Shown piece by piece: positions 49,148 to 60,127 of a DNA stretch of 64,000 nt. The position numbers and the translations under genes were made by a program. The stretch's first letter is position 1. The number at the start of each line of letters is the position of its first letter. Origin of the DNA: Litorilinea aerophila (GTDB lineage: Bacteria; Chloroflexota; Anaerolineae; Caldilineales; Caldilineaceae); the NCBI RefSeq assembly GCF_006569185.2, contig NZ_VIGC02000032.1, positions 1 to 64,000 on the forward strand, given 5' to 3'. The notes under the pieces were generated by a model. It saw nothing but the letters and a program-made list of their open reading frames with translations, had not been told where the DNA came from and did not search any database.

Positions 49148-51793
49148 CTATCGACTCTCCCGGGGGCAGACCGGCCAGGGAGGCACCAACAGGGCCAGAG
49201 CCAGCCAGTTCCAGGCCGCCAGATCGGCCAGGGCCATGAAGGCATCCACCTGGGCATGGGCCAGGGCCGCCATCAGGCCGGCCAGGAGGCCACTTGCCAC
49301 GGCCGGGGAGAGCCTGTGCCCCGGGGCGCCGGAGAGACCATTGCCGGCCCGGGTGGCTCGGACTAGGAAGAGGCCCGCTACCCCGAACCAGAGCAGCCCA
49401 GCCACGCCCCAGAAGGCAGCCAGCTCCAGCCAGAGGTTGTGGGGGTGGCGCAGGTTGGGATCCACGCCACTGGCCCCGGCCAGGTAGGCCGGAAAACGCC
49501 AAAAGAAGCCTCCCGGCCCCACGCCCAGCCAGGGCACATCCTGCCACAGCCGCAGGGTGCGTTGCCAGACCAGCAGCCGTTCGGCGACGGTGGCGCTGTT
49601 GCCCAGTCGCTGCGCCAACGGAAAAGCCGCCAGCGCCAGGAGCGTTGCTAGCAGGGCCGCCCCCATCCAGCGCTTTCCGCCCCCCAGGCCGGACCGCAGC
49701 CACGCAGAGCGGCCCAGCCAGGCCAGGGTCGCCAGGCCAGCCGGGATGCCCAGGAGGATCGCCCCTCGGCTGGCCGTCAACGCCAGAGCAACCGCCACCA
49801 TGGCGCTGGCCAGCCAGCCGCCCACTCGCCGCCAGCCCGACTGCCATGTCCAGGCCAGGCCCAGCCCCAGGAAGAGCGTTCGCACCAGGTAGAGGGCCGT
49901 GTGGTTGGGGGAGAAGGTCGCTCCCACCAGGCGGCGCACGCCATCGGCCGTGGTGCCCCCACCGGCCAGCCAGCTACCCAGCCCCACCAGCGCCGCCAGC
50001 AGACCACCCCCGAAGAGGGCCAGGGCCATCCGGTGTCGTTCCCGTGGGGTGGTGGCCAGCAACCGCACCGCCCAGAAACCCGCCAACGGCATCAACGCCA
50101 GATCCCACAGGCCCCGCCCATAGGCCGCCCAGTGCCACACGTTCAGGCTGGCAGCCAGGTTGATGCCGAGCCAGGCCAGCGCCAGCCCATCCCAGCGATC
50201 CAGGGGCCAGGCCTTTACCTGGCGCAGACGAGCCATCAGCCCAGGCACCAGACCCAGGAGCGCCGCCTGAGCCGGCGGCAGGATCAGGCGCTGATCCACC
50301 AGGGTGATCTCTTTGTGCTGGAAGTAAAAGGGCAGGAGGGCTGCCACCAGCCAGAGGCCCGCCTGGGGATGGACGCTGGCCAGAAAAGCCAGGGCCAGGA
50401 GGCACAGGGCCAGCAGGGGCGGCCAGGTGGCCAGGTAGTAAGTCCCCAACACGCAGCCCCACAGCAGGAGCTGGAGCGATAACGGCCAGCCACCCAGTTG
50501 CCGTCGCCAGTCCGCCCAGGGGAGCAGGGCCGCTGCCGCCCATCCCCGCCAGAGCACCACGGCGAAGCCCGCCAGCAGGAGGCACCAGGGGATCCAGTCC
50601 AACAATGAAAACGAGGGGGAAGGCGAAGCGACTGCTACGGCCGCGTTTCGGGCCTGGGCGGCCTGGCCCAAGGTCCGGGCCAGGGTCGGCGTCAGGGCAA
50701 AGCCCCAGGCCGGATCTGTCTGAGGGGTGGCTGGCCGTTCCAGGGCCCAGCCCATGGCGACCAGCCACGGCCAGCGGCTGGCCGCCAGCTCCACCGCCCG
50801 GGCGGCAAATTCCTCCTGGAGCTCTGGCCGCACGGTGCCCCACAGGGAGTCGGTACGGCGGTTCCAGCCGAAGCGTATCGCCCAGATGGGGGTGGTGCCG
50901 TCGCCCGCGGCCTGCATGGCCCGGCGGATCAGGGCCACACGCTGGAAGTTCAGCACATCCAACCGCTGGCGAGGATCCTCTGGCGTATGGCCAAAGCCGA
51001 AGGGCTGGACTGCCACCGCGTCGAAGGAGGGGGCCGCGCCCGCAGCATAGAGGCGCTGGAGGAAGTAGATCTCGTCCACGGCCGTGTGACCCCGATCCTG
51101 GGTCGGGGCCAGGGCTGCGGTCAAGATCACCGCGTCCGGGTCCTGGGCCCGGATGGCCTGGGCCGCGGCCTGGAGCAGGTAGGCGTAGGCGACCGGCTCG
51201 ATGTGGCGATTGCCCCAGTGGGGCGCGATGTTGGGTTCGTCCCAGATCTGATAGTAGCGGACCTGGTCGCCGTAGCGCCGGGCAAAGGCACCGGCAAACG
51301 CGGCCAGGGTGGCCGGATCCTCGGGGGGGGCCAGAGGGTTGTCGTGGATGCCCTGATCCGTGGGGCTGCGCGACCAGGCCGGGCTGCCATCCAGGACGAC
51401 CACCGGCACCAGGCCGGCCTGGCGGATGGACTGGAGGATGGCGTCGCTTTCCTGCCACCGGTAACGTCCGGGCGCCGGCTCCATTTGCCCCCAGTCGAAA
51501 CGTTGGCGCACCCAGCCGAAGCCGGCCTCCTGGAGCTCGGCCAACACCTGTTGCCGGGCCTGGGCGTTGTACTGCTCCAGCGCGACGGTGACGCCCAGGA
51601 AGGGCGGCGCTGCTTCCGTGGCAACGGCAGGAGTGTCCAGGCCCCAGCCGGCCTCCTGCATCGTCCGGCGTTCCAGGCCGGCCAGCAGTACCAGGTGGCA
51701 GAAAATGCTGAAGAGCAACGCCAGACGGAGCGCGGCCAGGCCCCGCCGGAGCCGGGCGCTCAGGGCTCCCTGGCCTGGCCGAGGGCTACCCAC
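49148..51793 (-). CDS. Fused glycoside-hydrolase-like and O-antigen-ligase (Wzy_C) protein
   Basis: About 881 aa from GTG 51793, which overlaps the stop of the CHAT gene as GTGGGTAG; an open frame extends to ATG 51892. After a membrane anchor near 20-40 comes an extracytoplasmic TIM-barrel-like domain (~62-370) with GFGWVRQRFDWGQMEPAPGRY, YQIWDEPN near residue 185 (acid/base Glu region of GH39/GH5-type enzymes), and SPAWSRSPTD. About 12 membrane helices follow (from ~395) with the Wzy_C/O-antigen-ligase landmarks TASRGAILL, GVGPGGFFWRFPAYLAG and NLRHPHNLWLELAAFWG. The fusion of an endoglycosidase-like domain and a ligase in one chain is unusual. Substrate unknown. Confidence 0.8.
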   Translation of the reverse strand: MGSPRPGQGALSARLRRGLAALRLALLFSIFCHLVLLAGLERRTMQEAGWGLDTPAVATEAAPPFLGVTVALEQYNAQARQQVLAELQEAGFGWVRQRFDWGQMEPAPGRYRWQESDAILQSIRQAGLVPVVVLDGSPAWSRSPTDQGIHDNPLAPPEDPATLAAFAGAFARRYGDQVRYYQIWDEPNIAPHWGNRHIEPVAYAYLLQAAAQAIRAQDPDAVILTAALAPTQDRGHTAVDEIYFLQRLYAAGAAPSFDAVAVQPFGFGHTPEDPRQRLDVLNFQRVALIRRAMQAAGDGTTPIWAIRFGWNRRTDSLWGTVRPELQEEFAARAVELAASRWPWLVAMGWALERPATPQTDPAWGFALTPTLARTLGQAAQARNAAVAVASPSPSFSLLDWIPWCLLLAGFAVVLWRGWAAAALLPWADWRRQLGGWPLSLQLLLWGCVLGTYYLATWPPLLALCLLALAFLASVHPQAGLWLVAALLPFYFQHKEITLVDQRLILPPAQAALLGLVPGLMARLRQVKAWPLDRWDGLALAWLGINLAASLNVWHWAAYGRGLWDLALMPLAGFWAVRLLATTPRERHRMALALFGGGLLAALVGLGSWLAGGGTTADGVRRLVGATFSPNHTALYLVRTLFLGLGLAWTWQSGWRRVGGWLASAMVAVALALTASRGAILLGIPAGLATLAWLGRSAWLRSGLGGGKRWMGAALLATLLALAAFPLAQRLGNSATVAERLLVWQRTLRLWQDVPWLGVGPGGFFWRFPAYLAGASGVDPNLRHPHNLWLELAAFWGVAGLLWFGVAGLFLVRATRAGNGLSGAPGHRLSPAVASGLLAGLMAALAHAQVDAFMALADLAAWNWLALALLVPPWPVCPRESR

Positions 51794-53219
51794 CGTGGCC
51801 GCGGATGGCGTCTTCAAGGGAGCTGCGGAGTCGCTCCATCCGTTGCTGGTGCGCCCGATACTGGGAGACCTTGGCGGCGTATCGGGGCTCATCCCCCTGT
51901 TGCTCCAGATGCCGGAGCTGGTACAGGAGGCTGCGGCATTCTTCCACGGACTCCTCCCAGCTGCGGGCGATGAAGCGCAGCTGGCCGGGCAGCCGGGTCA
52001 GGTCCAGGCCGGCCACCAGCTCGGCCAGCCAGGCCTCTTCCTGGCTGAGATCCAGGTGGACAGGAGCGGGGTGGGGTCTGGCCATGCTTGGTCTGGCGGT
52101 GGATGCGCTGCCGACGCTTCCCCGGGGCAGGCGCAGGATGCGCCCATCTTCGGCGTTCAGCCAGAGGATGGGGGTGCCGTAGCTGAAAGTGTGGGGCGCC
52201 AGCATGTAAAGGGTGCTGCGGGCGCCGGCCACAGCCATGTCGATGGCGCCAGGACAGGGCCCGTTGAGCAGTTCGTCAAACAAGTGGCGGGCAAAGTCCA
52301 CTGCCACCTCGTCTGGGATCGGGTACTGCATGGCGATGACCGCGGGGACACCGGCCTGGAGGAGCTGGCTGCCCACGCTGGTGAAACGGGCCTGGGCGGA
52401 ACCCTGGCCGGCCAGGCAGGCGTTGAGGAAGACCAGCTTCACCGATGTGGCCCGTTCCAGGGTGACCCGCAGGCTTTCACTGGTGGCCAGATGGGGGACG
52501 TCCTGCTGCCAGAGGAGGATGCCATCGGGTTCGCCGTGGCTGGCCACGTAGAGGATGTCCGGCCGATGGGTCTGCAGGGCCTGGTGGAGTTCCAGAATGC
52601 CGAAGCGGCCCTCCAGGGTAGTGACTTGCATCTGAGCCGGCCCCAGCCGCTCCGCCATCTGCCGGACGAGCTGGATCTCCGCCTGGGCCGCCATGAGGCC
52701 GGTGGGATCTTCTGGCGCAGCCAGGAGCAGGTGCAGGGGGAGGCTCGCCTGGATCTCCCGGGAGGGCCCCACGTGTTGGAACAGATTTTCCACCCGTACC
52801 AGGGGCGTCCGCCCGCTGGCGCCGAAGGCCATGTTGCGGTCGGGGTCGTAGAGGCTTTCCCAGGGAAGGGCGGCCACGGCCGGGGGGTATAGGGCCAGGC
52901 GCAGGCGCACGCCCTCTGCCTGGCCTGTCTCCAGGTCCGAACGAGCTCGAATCCAGAGATCGCGCACCTGATCCCGGAAAAGGTCCTGGAAGATTTGGCT
53001 GCCCACGTGGCGGATGAAGGCCGTGCCGGGCGCTTCATCCACCTGGCCCAGCCGTCGACACTGCTCCTGCCAGGCCTCCTGGGTGAGATCCAGGGCAAAG
53101 GCGCCTTCCGCGGTGCGTTGCCGGTAGCTGGCCGTGACCGAGTAGGGGGCTGCCGACCCGCGAATGGTGATGTCAAAATTGAGCAACTGACACACGGATT
53201 CCGAGTTCTGACTTTCCAT
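51786..53219 (-). CDS. CHAT-domain caspase-like protease
   Basis: About 477 aa from ATG 53219; GTG 53255 is in frame but overlaps the divergent gene. Central CHAT domain with catalytic His228 in LYVASHGEPDGILLW and Cys268 in FLNACLAGQG. Family features upstream include ALYPPAVAALPWESLYD. N-terminal ~100 residues form a beta-rich region, the C-terminal ~110 a helical, charged region (ECRSLLYQLRHLEQQ, RAHQQRMERLRSSLED). No TPR repeat is seen. Its stop codon overlaps the start of the glycosidase-ligase gene, so the two are coupled. Possible role in envelope quality control or regulated proteolysis is inference. Confidence 0.85.
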   Translation of the reverse strand: MESQNSESVCQLLNFDITIRGSAAPYSVTASYRQRTAEGAFALDLTQEAWQEQCRRLGQVDEAPGTAFIRHVGSQIFQDLFRDQVRDLWIRARSDLETGQAEGVRLRLALYPPAVAALPWESLYDPDRNMAFGASGRTPLVRVENLFQHVGPSREIQASLPLHLLLAAPEDPTGLMAAQAEIQLVRQMAERLGPAQMQVTTLEGRFGILELHQALQTHRPDILYVASHGEPDGILLWQQDVPHLATSESLRVTLERATSVKLVFLNACLAGQGSAQARFTSVGSQLLQAGVPAVIAMQYPIPDEVAVDFARHLFDELLNGPCPGAIDMAVAGARSTLYMLAPHTFSYGTPILWLNAEDGRILRLPRGSVGSASTARPSMARPHPAPVHLDLSQEEAWLAELVAGLDLTRLPGQLRFIARSWEESVEECRSLLYQLRHLEQQGDEPRYAAKVSQYRAHQQRMERLRSSLEDAIRGHGG

Positions 53220-53238
53220 GGTGTACAATGGTGCCGCT

Positions 53239-54210
53239 ATGAGAATCCCTGACACCTCGACCGATGTGCGTGCGGCCTTGGGCCGGTGGACAAGTGCAAC
53301 AGAGCAGGCTCTTCAGCTGGGCGTGGCCTGGGCAGAGGCCGTCTGGATCCGCTGGCGGGTTCGAGTGCGCCAGGGACAGCGGACGGGCGATTACCGGGAC
53401 CGGATCAGTGTGGCGACCTGGCTGCTGGTCCTGGGGCTGGGGGCCAGCCTGCTGATCCAGTTCCCCAGCATCACCATCAGCTTCTGGGCCCTGGGTTCAC
53501 CCATCAGCCTGCCCTTGACCGACACCATCTGGGCCTCCATCTTTCTGGCGGTGATGGCCGCGGCCGGTACCGAGAGCGTGATCCAGGTCCACCCTCGGGT
53601 GGCCGAACGGCGTCGCTCCCGGATTTCCACCTGGCCCTTCTGGGCGCTGCCCATGGCCATCATGGTGATTTCGGCGGTGTTGCTGCCCGTCGCGCCCACG
53701 CCCTTCCTCCAGGTGTTGGGGCTGATGCTCAGCGGGCTGCTGCTGGGCGTGGCTTTTTTCGCGCTCTATGCGACCGTGGAGCGGCGCTCTGGCTTCCGCC
53801 GTGCCCGGGTCGTACTGGACGCCCTGGCCTACGGCGCGGCCCTGCTCCTCTTCCTGTTCGTCTATCAGACCCGCACCCGCAGCCTTCTTTCTGGGACCCT
53901 GGTTGCCATGACGGCCATGTTGCTGGCCATCGAGATCCTGCGGACCACCAGCGACCGGCCGGATGCGGCCTTGCGCTATGGCGGTATCATCGGCCTGATC
54001 CTGGGGCAGGTCACCTGGGCCCTGAACTACTGGCTGTTGCCGGGGTTGACCGGCAGCCTGATCTTGCTCCTGATCTTCTACCTGTTGGTGGGCATCGCTC
54101 AGCAGGACATGCTGGATCGCCTGAACCGGCGTGTCCTGTTGGAATTTGCCCTCTTCGCAGCGGTCGCCCTGGTCTTGATCATCCTGGTGGGGCCGGGTTT
54201 CAGCCTGTAG
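53239..54210 (+). CDS. Integral membrane protein of unknown function
   Basis: About 323 aa from ATG 53239; M at 53218 is an alternative. Eight or nine hydrophobic helices (for example ISVATWLLVLGLGASLLIQF, FWALPMAIMVISAVLLPV, YGGIIGLILGQVTWALNYWL, LLEFALFAAVALVLIILV) follow an amphipathic N-terminal region with an Arg-rich loop. TACAAT at 53224-53229 lies 10 bases before the ATG, so the mRNA may start almost at the codon. Divergent from the CHAT gene by about 20 bases. The 3' end overlaps the convergent reductase gene by 11 bases. Family not recognised. Confidence 0.75.
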   Translation: MRIPDTSTDVRAALGRWTSATEQALQLGVAWAEAVWIRWRVRVRQGQRTGDYRDRISVATWLLVLGLGASLLIQFPSITISFWALGSPISLPLTDTIWASIFLAVMAAAGTESVIQVHPRVAERRRSRISTWPFWALPMAIMVISAVLLPVAPTPFLQVLGLMLSGLLLGVAFFALYATVERRSGFRRARVVLDALAYGAALLLFLFVYQTRTRSLLSGTLVAMTAMLLAIEILRTTSDRPDAALRYGGIIGLILGQVTWALNYWLLPGLTGSLILLLIFYLLVGIAQQDMLDRLNRRVLLEFALFAAVALVLIILVGPGFSL

Positions 54211-55309
54211 CGCCTGACGTCGCCTCCCTGGCCCGGTACTCCGAGGCCGTCAAGGCCAGGCGTAGGTGGTCGTGGCGCCAGAGTGCCCGTTGCTCCTCAT
54301 CCTCCACCAGCCGGAGCAGCACCTCGGTGAGCATGCGGTTGATGGGGGTCCCTACGCCCACTTCCTCTCCCTGGCGCACCACCGCGCCGTTGAGCCATCG
54401 AATCTCACTTTTGCGCCGGCCCCGTTCCAAATCGATGTGCAGGCTGGGCATCTTGCCGCCCCGGGCCTGCCCGATCTTAGCACGAAGTACCGGCCGCAAC
54501 CAAGCCTTGGGCAGGGTGCGCACCAGGGGGGCCAGCAGGCTGAAGGGGTAGCTGCCCAGGTTGACAGGGGACACACCGGCCGCCCGCATGACGGCCAGCG
54601 TTTCCCGCCACGCTTCGATCTCCAGATCCACCAGCGTCGGATCCCGGAACACTTCTTCCGGCGGCTCATCCAGGATGGCACAGGTGGCGTTCCCCATCAT
54701 GTTCATCAGGAGCTTGGTCCACTTCATGGCCCGGGGATCTGGATAGAGGACCACGTTGAAGCCGGCCTGCTGGAGCGCCCGGTGCAGGGCGCCCAGAAGT
54801 GCCCTGGAGACGGCCGGGTGCCAGGGACTGATGCCCAGGGTGTAGCTGGGTTTGTCCACCTGGATGACCCCTGGGCCGGAGACCGTTACCGGGGTGGTGA
54901 TGGTGCCGGCAATGACGCAGGCGCCGGTCAGGCGGGCCGCGATGGCCTCCTCGTTGCCCACGCCGTTTTGCAGGCAGAGGACCGCCGGCCTGTCCGCGCC
55001 CTGGGCGTCCAGGGCATCCACCAGCTCCTGGAGCGCGGTTTCGGTGTCGTAGCTTTTCACCGTCATCACCGCGACGTCGTAGCCGCCAGCCTGGCCGGGG
55101 GGCGATTGGAATGCCTCGGCGATGCTGCCCACCGGGTTGACTGCGGTGATGTGATGGGCGCCTCGCTCGTCGGTGAGTCGAAGGCCCTGCTCCCGCACCG
55201 TGGCGGCAAAGGCCGGCCGGCCCACCAGGGTCACCGACTGGCCCTGCAGGGCTAGCTTGCCCCCGACCAGACAGCCGATGGCGCCGGCGCCGATGATCAA
55301 GATGTTCAA
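54200..55309 (-). CDS. Ketopantoate reductase family protein (PanE/ApbA-like)
   Basis: 369 aa. Rossmann start LNILIIGAGAIGCLVGGKLALQG at TTG 55309, which overlaps the glpC stop as TTGA (55306-55309), with GAGAGG 7-8 bases upstream. The catalytic-domain features VMTVKSYDTETAL, CLQNGVGNEEAIAARL, KWTKLLMNMMGNATCAIL and the helical C-terminal domain fit the PanE/ApbA family. Whether it makes pantoate, or acts on a related hydroxy acid, is not clear. The glycerol operon context suggests a different 2-keto substrate. Its C terminus is longer than average. Confidence 0.8.
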   Translation of the reverse strand: MNILIIGAGAIGCLVGGKLALQGQSVTLVGRPAFAATVREQGLRLTDERGAHHITAVNPVGSIAEAFQSPPGQAGGYDVAVMTVKSYDTETALQELVDALDAQGADRPAVLCLQNGVGNEEAIAARLTGACVIAGTITTPVTVSGPGVIQVDKPSYTLGISPWHPAVSRALLGALHRALQQAGFNVVLYPDPRAMKWTKLLMNMMGNATCAILDEPPEEVFRDPTLVDLEIEAWRETLAVMRAAGVSPVNLGSYPFSLLAPLVRTLPKAWLRPVLRAKIGQARGGKMPSLHIDLERGRRKSEIRWLNGAVVRQGEEVGVGTPINRMLTEVLLRLVEDEEQRALWRHDHLRLALTASEYRAREATSGATG

Positions 55310-56598
55310 GATTGTGCCTCTCTCACTAGCCGGCGCTGCTCCAGGTCGTAGAGCCCGTACGCAGCCGCAAGCACTTCGATGGGGTGGCGGCTGGGCAGCC
55401 CGGTGCCGTGCTCCAGCTGCCAGCGACAGGTCTCCGAGTCGCACGCGCTGTACGGGACGGCTTCCCCCTGGGCCTGGACAAAATCGAAGAGTTCCTGCCC
55501 CACGTCCATGGCGATCTGGTACTTCTCTGTTTTGTAGCCGTAGGTGCCGGCAATGCCGCAGCAGCGGGCGTGGCTCTCCCGCAGGTCCAGACCCGGGATC
55601 AGGGCCAGGATCTCCAGGGCCGGCTTGCCCACGCGATGGGCCCGGAGCTGGCAGGGGGCATGGTAGGGCAGGACCAGGGAGGCCCCGGACGAGGGGATGG
55701 GTTGGAAGTCGGTGCGCAGCTCCCCTTGTTCGTGTAGCGCGCGCAGCCATTCGAAGATGTCCCACGTGGCCTGCCGGAGCGCCGCGGTCCCCTCATCCTC
55801 CCGGTCCAGGAGCTCGGGGGCTTCCTCCTTCAAGGTCAGGGTGCAGCTGGTGCTGGTGCCCACGATGGGCAGGCCAGCGCGCGCGAAGCCGGCCAGGCGG
55901 GCCACGTTGCCCTGATGATAGCGCTCGGCCGCGGGGAATTCCCCGTTGCTCAGGAGGGGCAAGCCGCAGCAATTTTGGGGAGGCACGATCACCTCGTAGC
56001 CCTGATGCTCCAGGACGGCCACGGCAGCCTGGCCGATGAAGGGTTCATAGTACATGGTGGCGCAGCCGTGGAAGTAGACCACCTTCTTCTCGCTGCGCAG
56101 CCGGCGGTGGGCCGTACGACGCAGCCAGTCGCCGAAGGTGCCCCGGGTGCTCCAGGTGGGCAGGGGCGCGTGGCGGGCAATGCCCAGGGTCTTTTCTGCC
56201 AGCAGGCGGCTCAGCGGATTGTGGAGGGCCAGGTTGGCCGCGGCCGGGGCCAGGCTGCCCAGCTTGCCCAGCAGCTCGTTGCGGCCCAGCAGCCGGTTGC
56301 GCAGGGGCAGCCCCCGCTCTGCCACTATCTGCGCCCGGGCCCGGGCGTTAATCTCCGCGATCTTGACCCCGGTGGGGCAGACTTCATTGCAGACCCGACA
56401 GCCGGAACAGTAGTCCACCGAGTCGTCGGGCGAATGGGGCTGGTGAGGCGAGCGGAAGCGCTGGGCCTGGGGCCCCACGTACTTGGGTCCGGGAAAACGG
56501 TCGGTCACCGCGGAGACGGGGCAATAGCTGGTGCAGATGTTGCACTTGATGCACTCATCCAGGGAGTGGTCCACCGAATGCCAGGAAATGGAATGCAT
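55306..56598 (-). CDS. glpC: Anaerobic glycerol-3-phosphate dehydrogenase subunit C
   Basis: Membrane-linked iron-sulfur subunit that passes electrons from GlpA to quinone. 430 aa. N-terminal ferredoxin motifs CIKCNICTSYCP and CSGCRVCNEVCP; two CCG domains at VPPQNCCGLPLLSNG and ESHARCCGIAGTYG. Start ATG 56598 (MHSISWHSVDHSLDECIKC). Last of the glpA-B-C genes and followed by the overlapping reductase gene. 60 bases separate it from glpB. Confidence 0.93.
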   Translation of the reverse strand: MHSISWHSVDHSLDECIKCNICTSYCPVSAVTDRFPGPKYVGPQAQRFRSPHQPHSPDDSVDYCSGCRVCNEVCPTGVKIAEINARARAQIVAERGLPLRNRLLGRNELLGKLGSLAPAAANLALHNPLSRLLAEKTLGIARHAPLPTWSTRGTFGDWLRRTAHRRLRSEKKVVYFHGCATMYYEPFIGQAAVAVLEHQGYEVIVPPQNCCGLPLLSNGEFPAAERYHQGNVARLAGFARAGLPIVGTSTSCTLTLKEEAPELLDREDEGTAALRQATWDIFEWLRALHEQGELRTDFQPIPSSGASLVLPYHAPCQLRAHRVGKPALEILALIPGLDLRESHARCCGIAGTYGYKTEKYQIAMDVGQELFDFVQAQGEAVPYSACDSETCRWQLEHGTGLPSRHPIEVLAAAYGLYDLEQRRLVREAQS

Positions 56599-56658
56599 GA
56601 ATCCTCCAGCTCAACGAAATTTGGGCGGCCTTTGAATTCGTACAGCCTGCCGGGGGGA

Positions 56659-57908
56659 CTAGGCCAGGAGCGCTTCGGCCGCGGCCATGCCGGTGATGAC
56701 GGCCAGCCCTTCCACGCTACGCTCCTGGATGGCGTCCACGTGGGCCAGCAGGTTCCCGGCAGCCCACAGGTTCTGGTACAGGGGGGTCCCGTGGCCGTCC
56801 ACCGGCCGGAAGCAGCCATCCACCGCCAGCCCTCCCCGGAAGACGGGATGTCCTTCCGGGGCGAGGAAATGGGGCCGAAACCAGGCGTTGCGATCCTGGG
56901 GGACGGTCAGGGGCAGGTTGAAGACCACCTCCCAAAAGCGCCCCTGGGGATCGCTGTTGAAGCCGCCGCCCAGGATGCCGCCCGTGGCCAGCAGAAAGCC
57001 CTCGGCCTGGTGGCGCCAGGGGCGGGCGCTGCTCTCCGTCTCCACGGCCAGGATGCGACCCCGGTCGGCCTGGAAGCCAATGGCCGTCAGCCCCACCTGG
57101 ATCTGGACGCCCTGGGCCTCCAGGTGGCGTGTCAGGGCCCGGTGGAGGCGAATGCCCGGGACGCTGGGCGGCAGGGTCGGAATCTCGAAGACGGGCGCAT
57201 CCAGCGCGGTGGCCAAACCCTGCCAGATGGCCTGGTGCCGTTCCAGGCCCAGGATGGCCGGCAGGCCCACCCGTTCCCCGGGCCGGACCAGGGGGCGCAG
57301 GGCGGCTGCCAGCTCCTGGACGCGGCCTGGCCGCTCCAGCTCCTGGGCCAGGTGGAGGGTGTTGCTGTCCTGGCGGCGGGTGATGACGGCCAGGGACAGG
57401 GTGGCCGCCCGGGCCGCGTAGCCCTGGCGGGTCAGGTTCTCTGCGATGAGGTGGGGATAGAAGTCCCGCATGCCCTGGAAGCCCACGATGAGCATGGGCT
57501 CGGCCTGGGACAGGTCGCCGCCGGCCTGGGCCTCTGTGGCCAGGTAGGTGGGCCGTACGGCCCCCGCGGGCGACGGCAAGAGCCAGTTGCTGCGGGCCGG
57601 TGTCGCGGGGCGGTAGGCCAGGCCGGCCGCCCCCAGGGCCTTCTGCCACCAGGAGAGGCAGTGGCCGATACGCTCTGGACCCAGCCGGGCGTAGGGATGG
57701 CTCTCGGGCAGGGTGTAGATGGCCTCCATGGGCTTGCGCACGGGATGCGGCGCGCCGGGCAGGTAGCCCAACAGGTCCAGGTTGCCGGTGCTCCAGTGGA
57801 GTGTGCCCAACCCTTTGGCAATGATGCGCACCCGCAGCCCGGCCTGGGTGGCCCGAAGGGCGGCGCTGAGGCCGGCCAGCCCCGCGCCGATGACCAGGAG
57901 ATCCGGCC

Positions 57909-57912
<4 letters not shown>
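56659..57912 (-). CDS. glpB: Anaerobic glycerol-3-phosphate dehydrogenase subunit B
   Basis: FAD-binding partner of GlpA. 417 aa. N-terminal dinucleotide-binding motif DLLVIGAGLAGLSAALRATQAG, GTLHWSTGNLDLLGYLPG (family-specific), and the C-terminal AAGNLLAHVDAIQERSVEGLAVITGMAAAEALL. Its start overlaps the glpA stop by four bases (ATGA). The arrangement glpA-glpB-glpC is that of E. coli anaerobic G3P dehydrogenase, and it may act with quinone under any redox regime here. Confidence 0.92.
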
Positions 57913-59713
<1,801 letters not shown>

Positions 59714-59717
<4 letters not shown>

Positions 59718-59947
59718 AATTCTTCAGCGGTTATCTGCGATATGGGAATTCCGTAGTCGGCACACAAATCCAGAAACATGACCCGAGGAATGCCTGCCAT
59801 TTCTGCTGCCGCGCCGGAGGATAGCTTGCCGAGGCGAAACATCATCAATGCCGCATACAGGCGTAGATCGCGCCCTATTTCTTCCGGTGTGCGGTTGAGC
59901 ATCTGCCGAATGGAAGCCGGTATTGTTATGGTTACAGTCTCTTCCAT
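59714..59947 (-). CDS. UPF0175-family small protein, probably DNA-binding/antitoxin-like
   Basis: 77 aa. RLGKLSSGAAAEMAGIPRVMFLDLCADYGIPI matches the UPF0175 helix-turn-helix-like core (GKLSxGxAAExAGIxRxxFLxL). ATG 59947 has the strong AAGGAGGG at 8 bases. The stop is fused to the glpA start (ATGA). UPF0175 proteins usually pair with a PIN-type toxin, which is not seen here. A regulatory role in the glp operon is speculation from the coupling. Confidence 0.8.
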
Positions 59948-60005
59948 GATTGAGACCCTCCTTATCCAGATAGATCGCTCTGCATGAGACCACGGTCGGC
60001 CTTGG

Positions 60006-60101
60006 GCCGATGATTGAAATCATCGGCTGGCACACCCCAAGTGCGTTAAAACGCACTCCACGGTGCGGATGGCACCCAGCTTGAATCCGTTTTCAACGGA
60101 T
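60006..60101 (-). repeat. Three short palindromes in the ptsI-UPF0175 gap
   Basis: GCCGATGATT-GA-AATCATCGGC (60006-60027), AGTGCGTT-AA-AACGCACT (60040-60057) and ATCCGTT-TTC-AACGGAT (60085-60101). Each has perfect arms with a tiny centre. They lie in the 180-base spacer inside the operon, spaced about 15-30 bases. No T-tract follows in the transcribed direction. Confidence 0.7.
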
Positions 60102-60127
60102 CTCCTGCCCCGGCGAGGCATTGGCGG

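Noticed and set aside
60006-60101. Palindrome cluster as a CRISPR array
   Set aside because: The three palindromes differ in sequence and spacing is irregular; no repeat-spacer pattern or cas gene.
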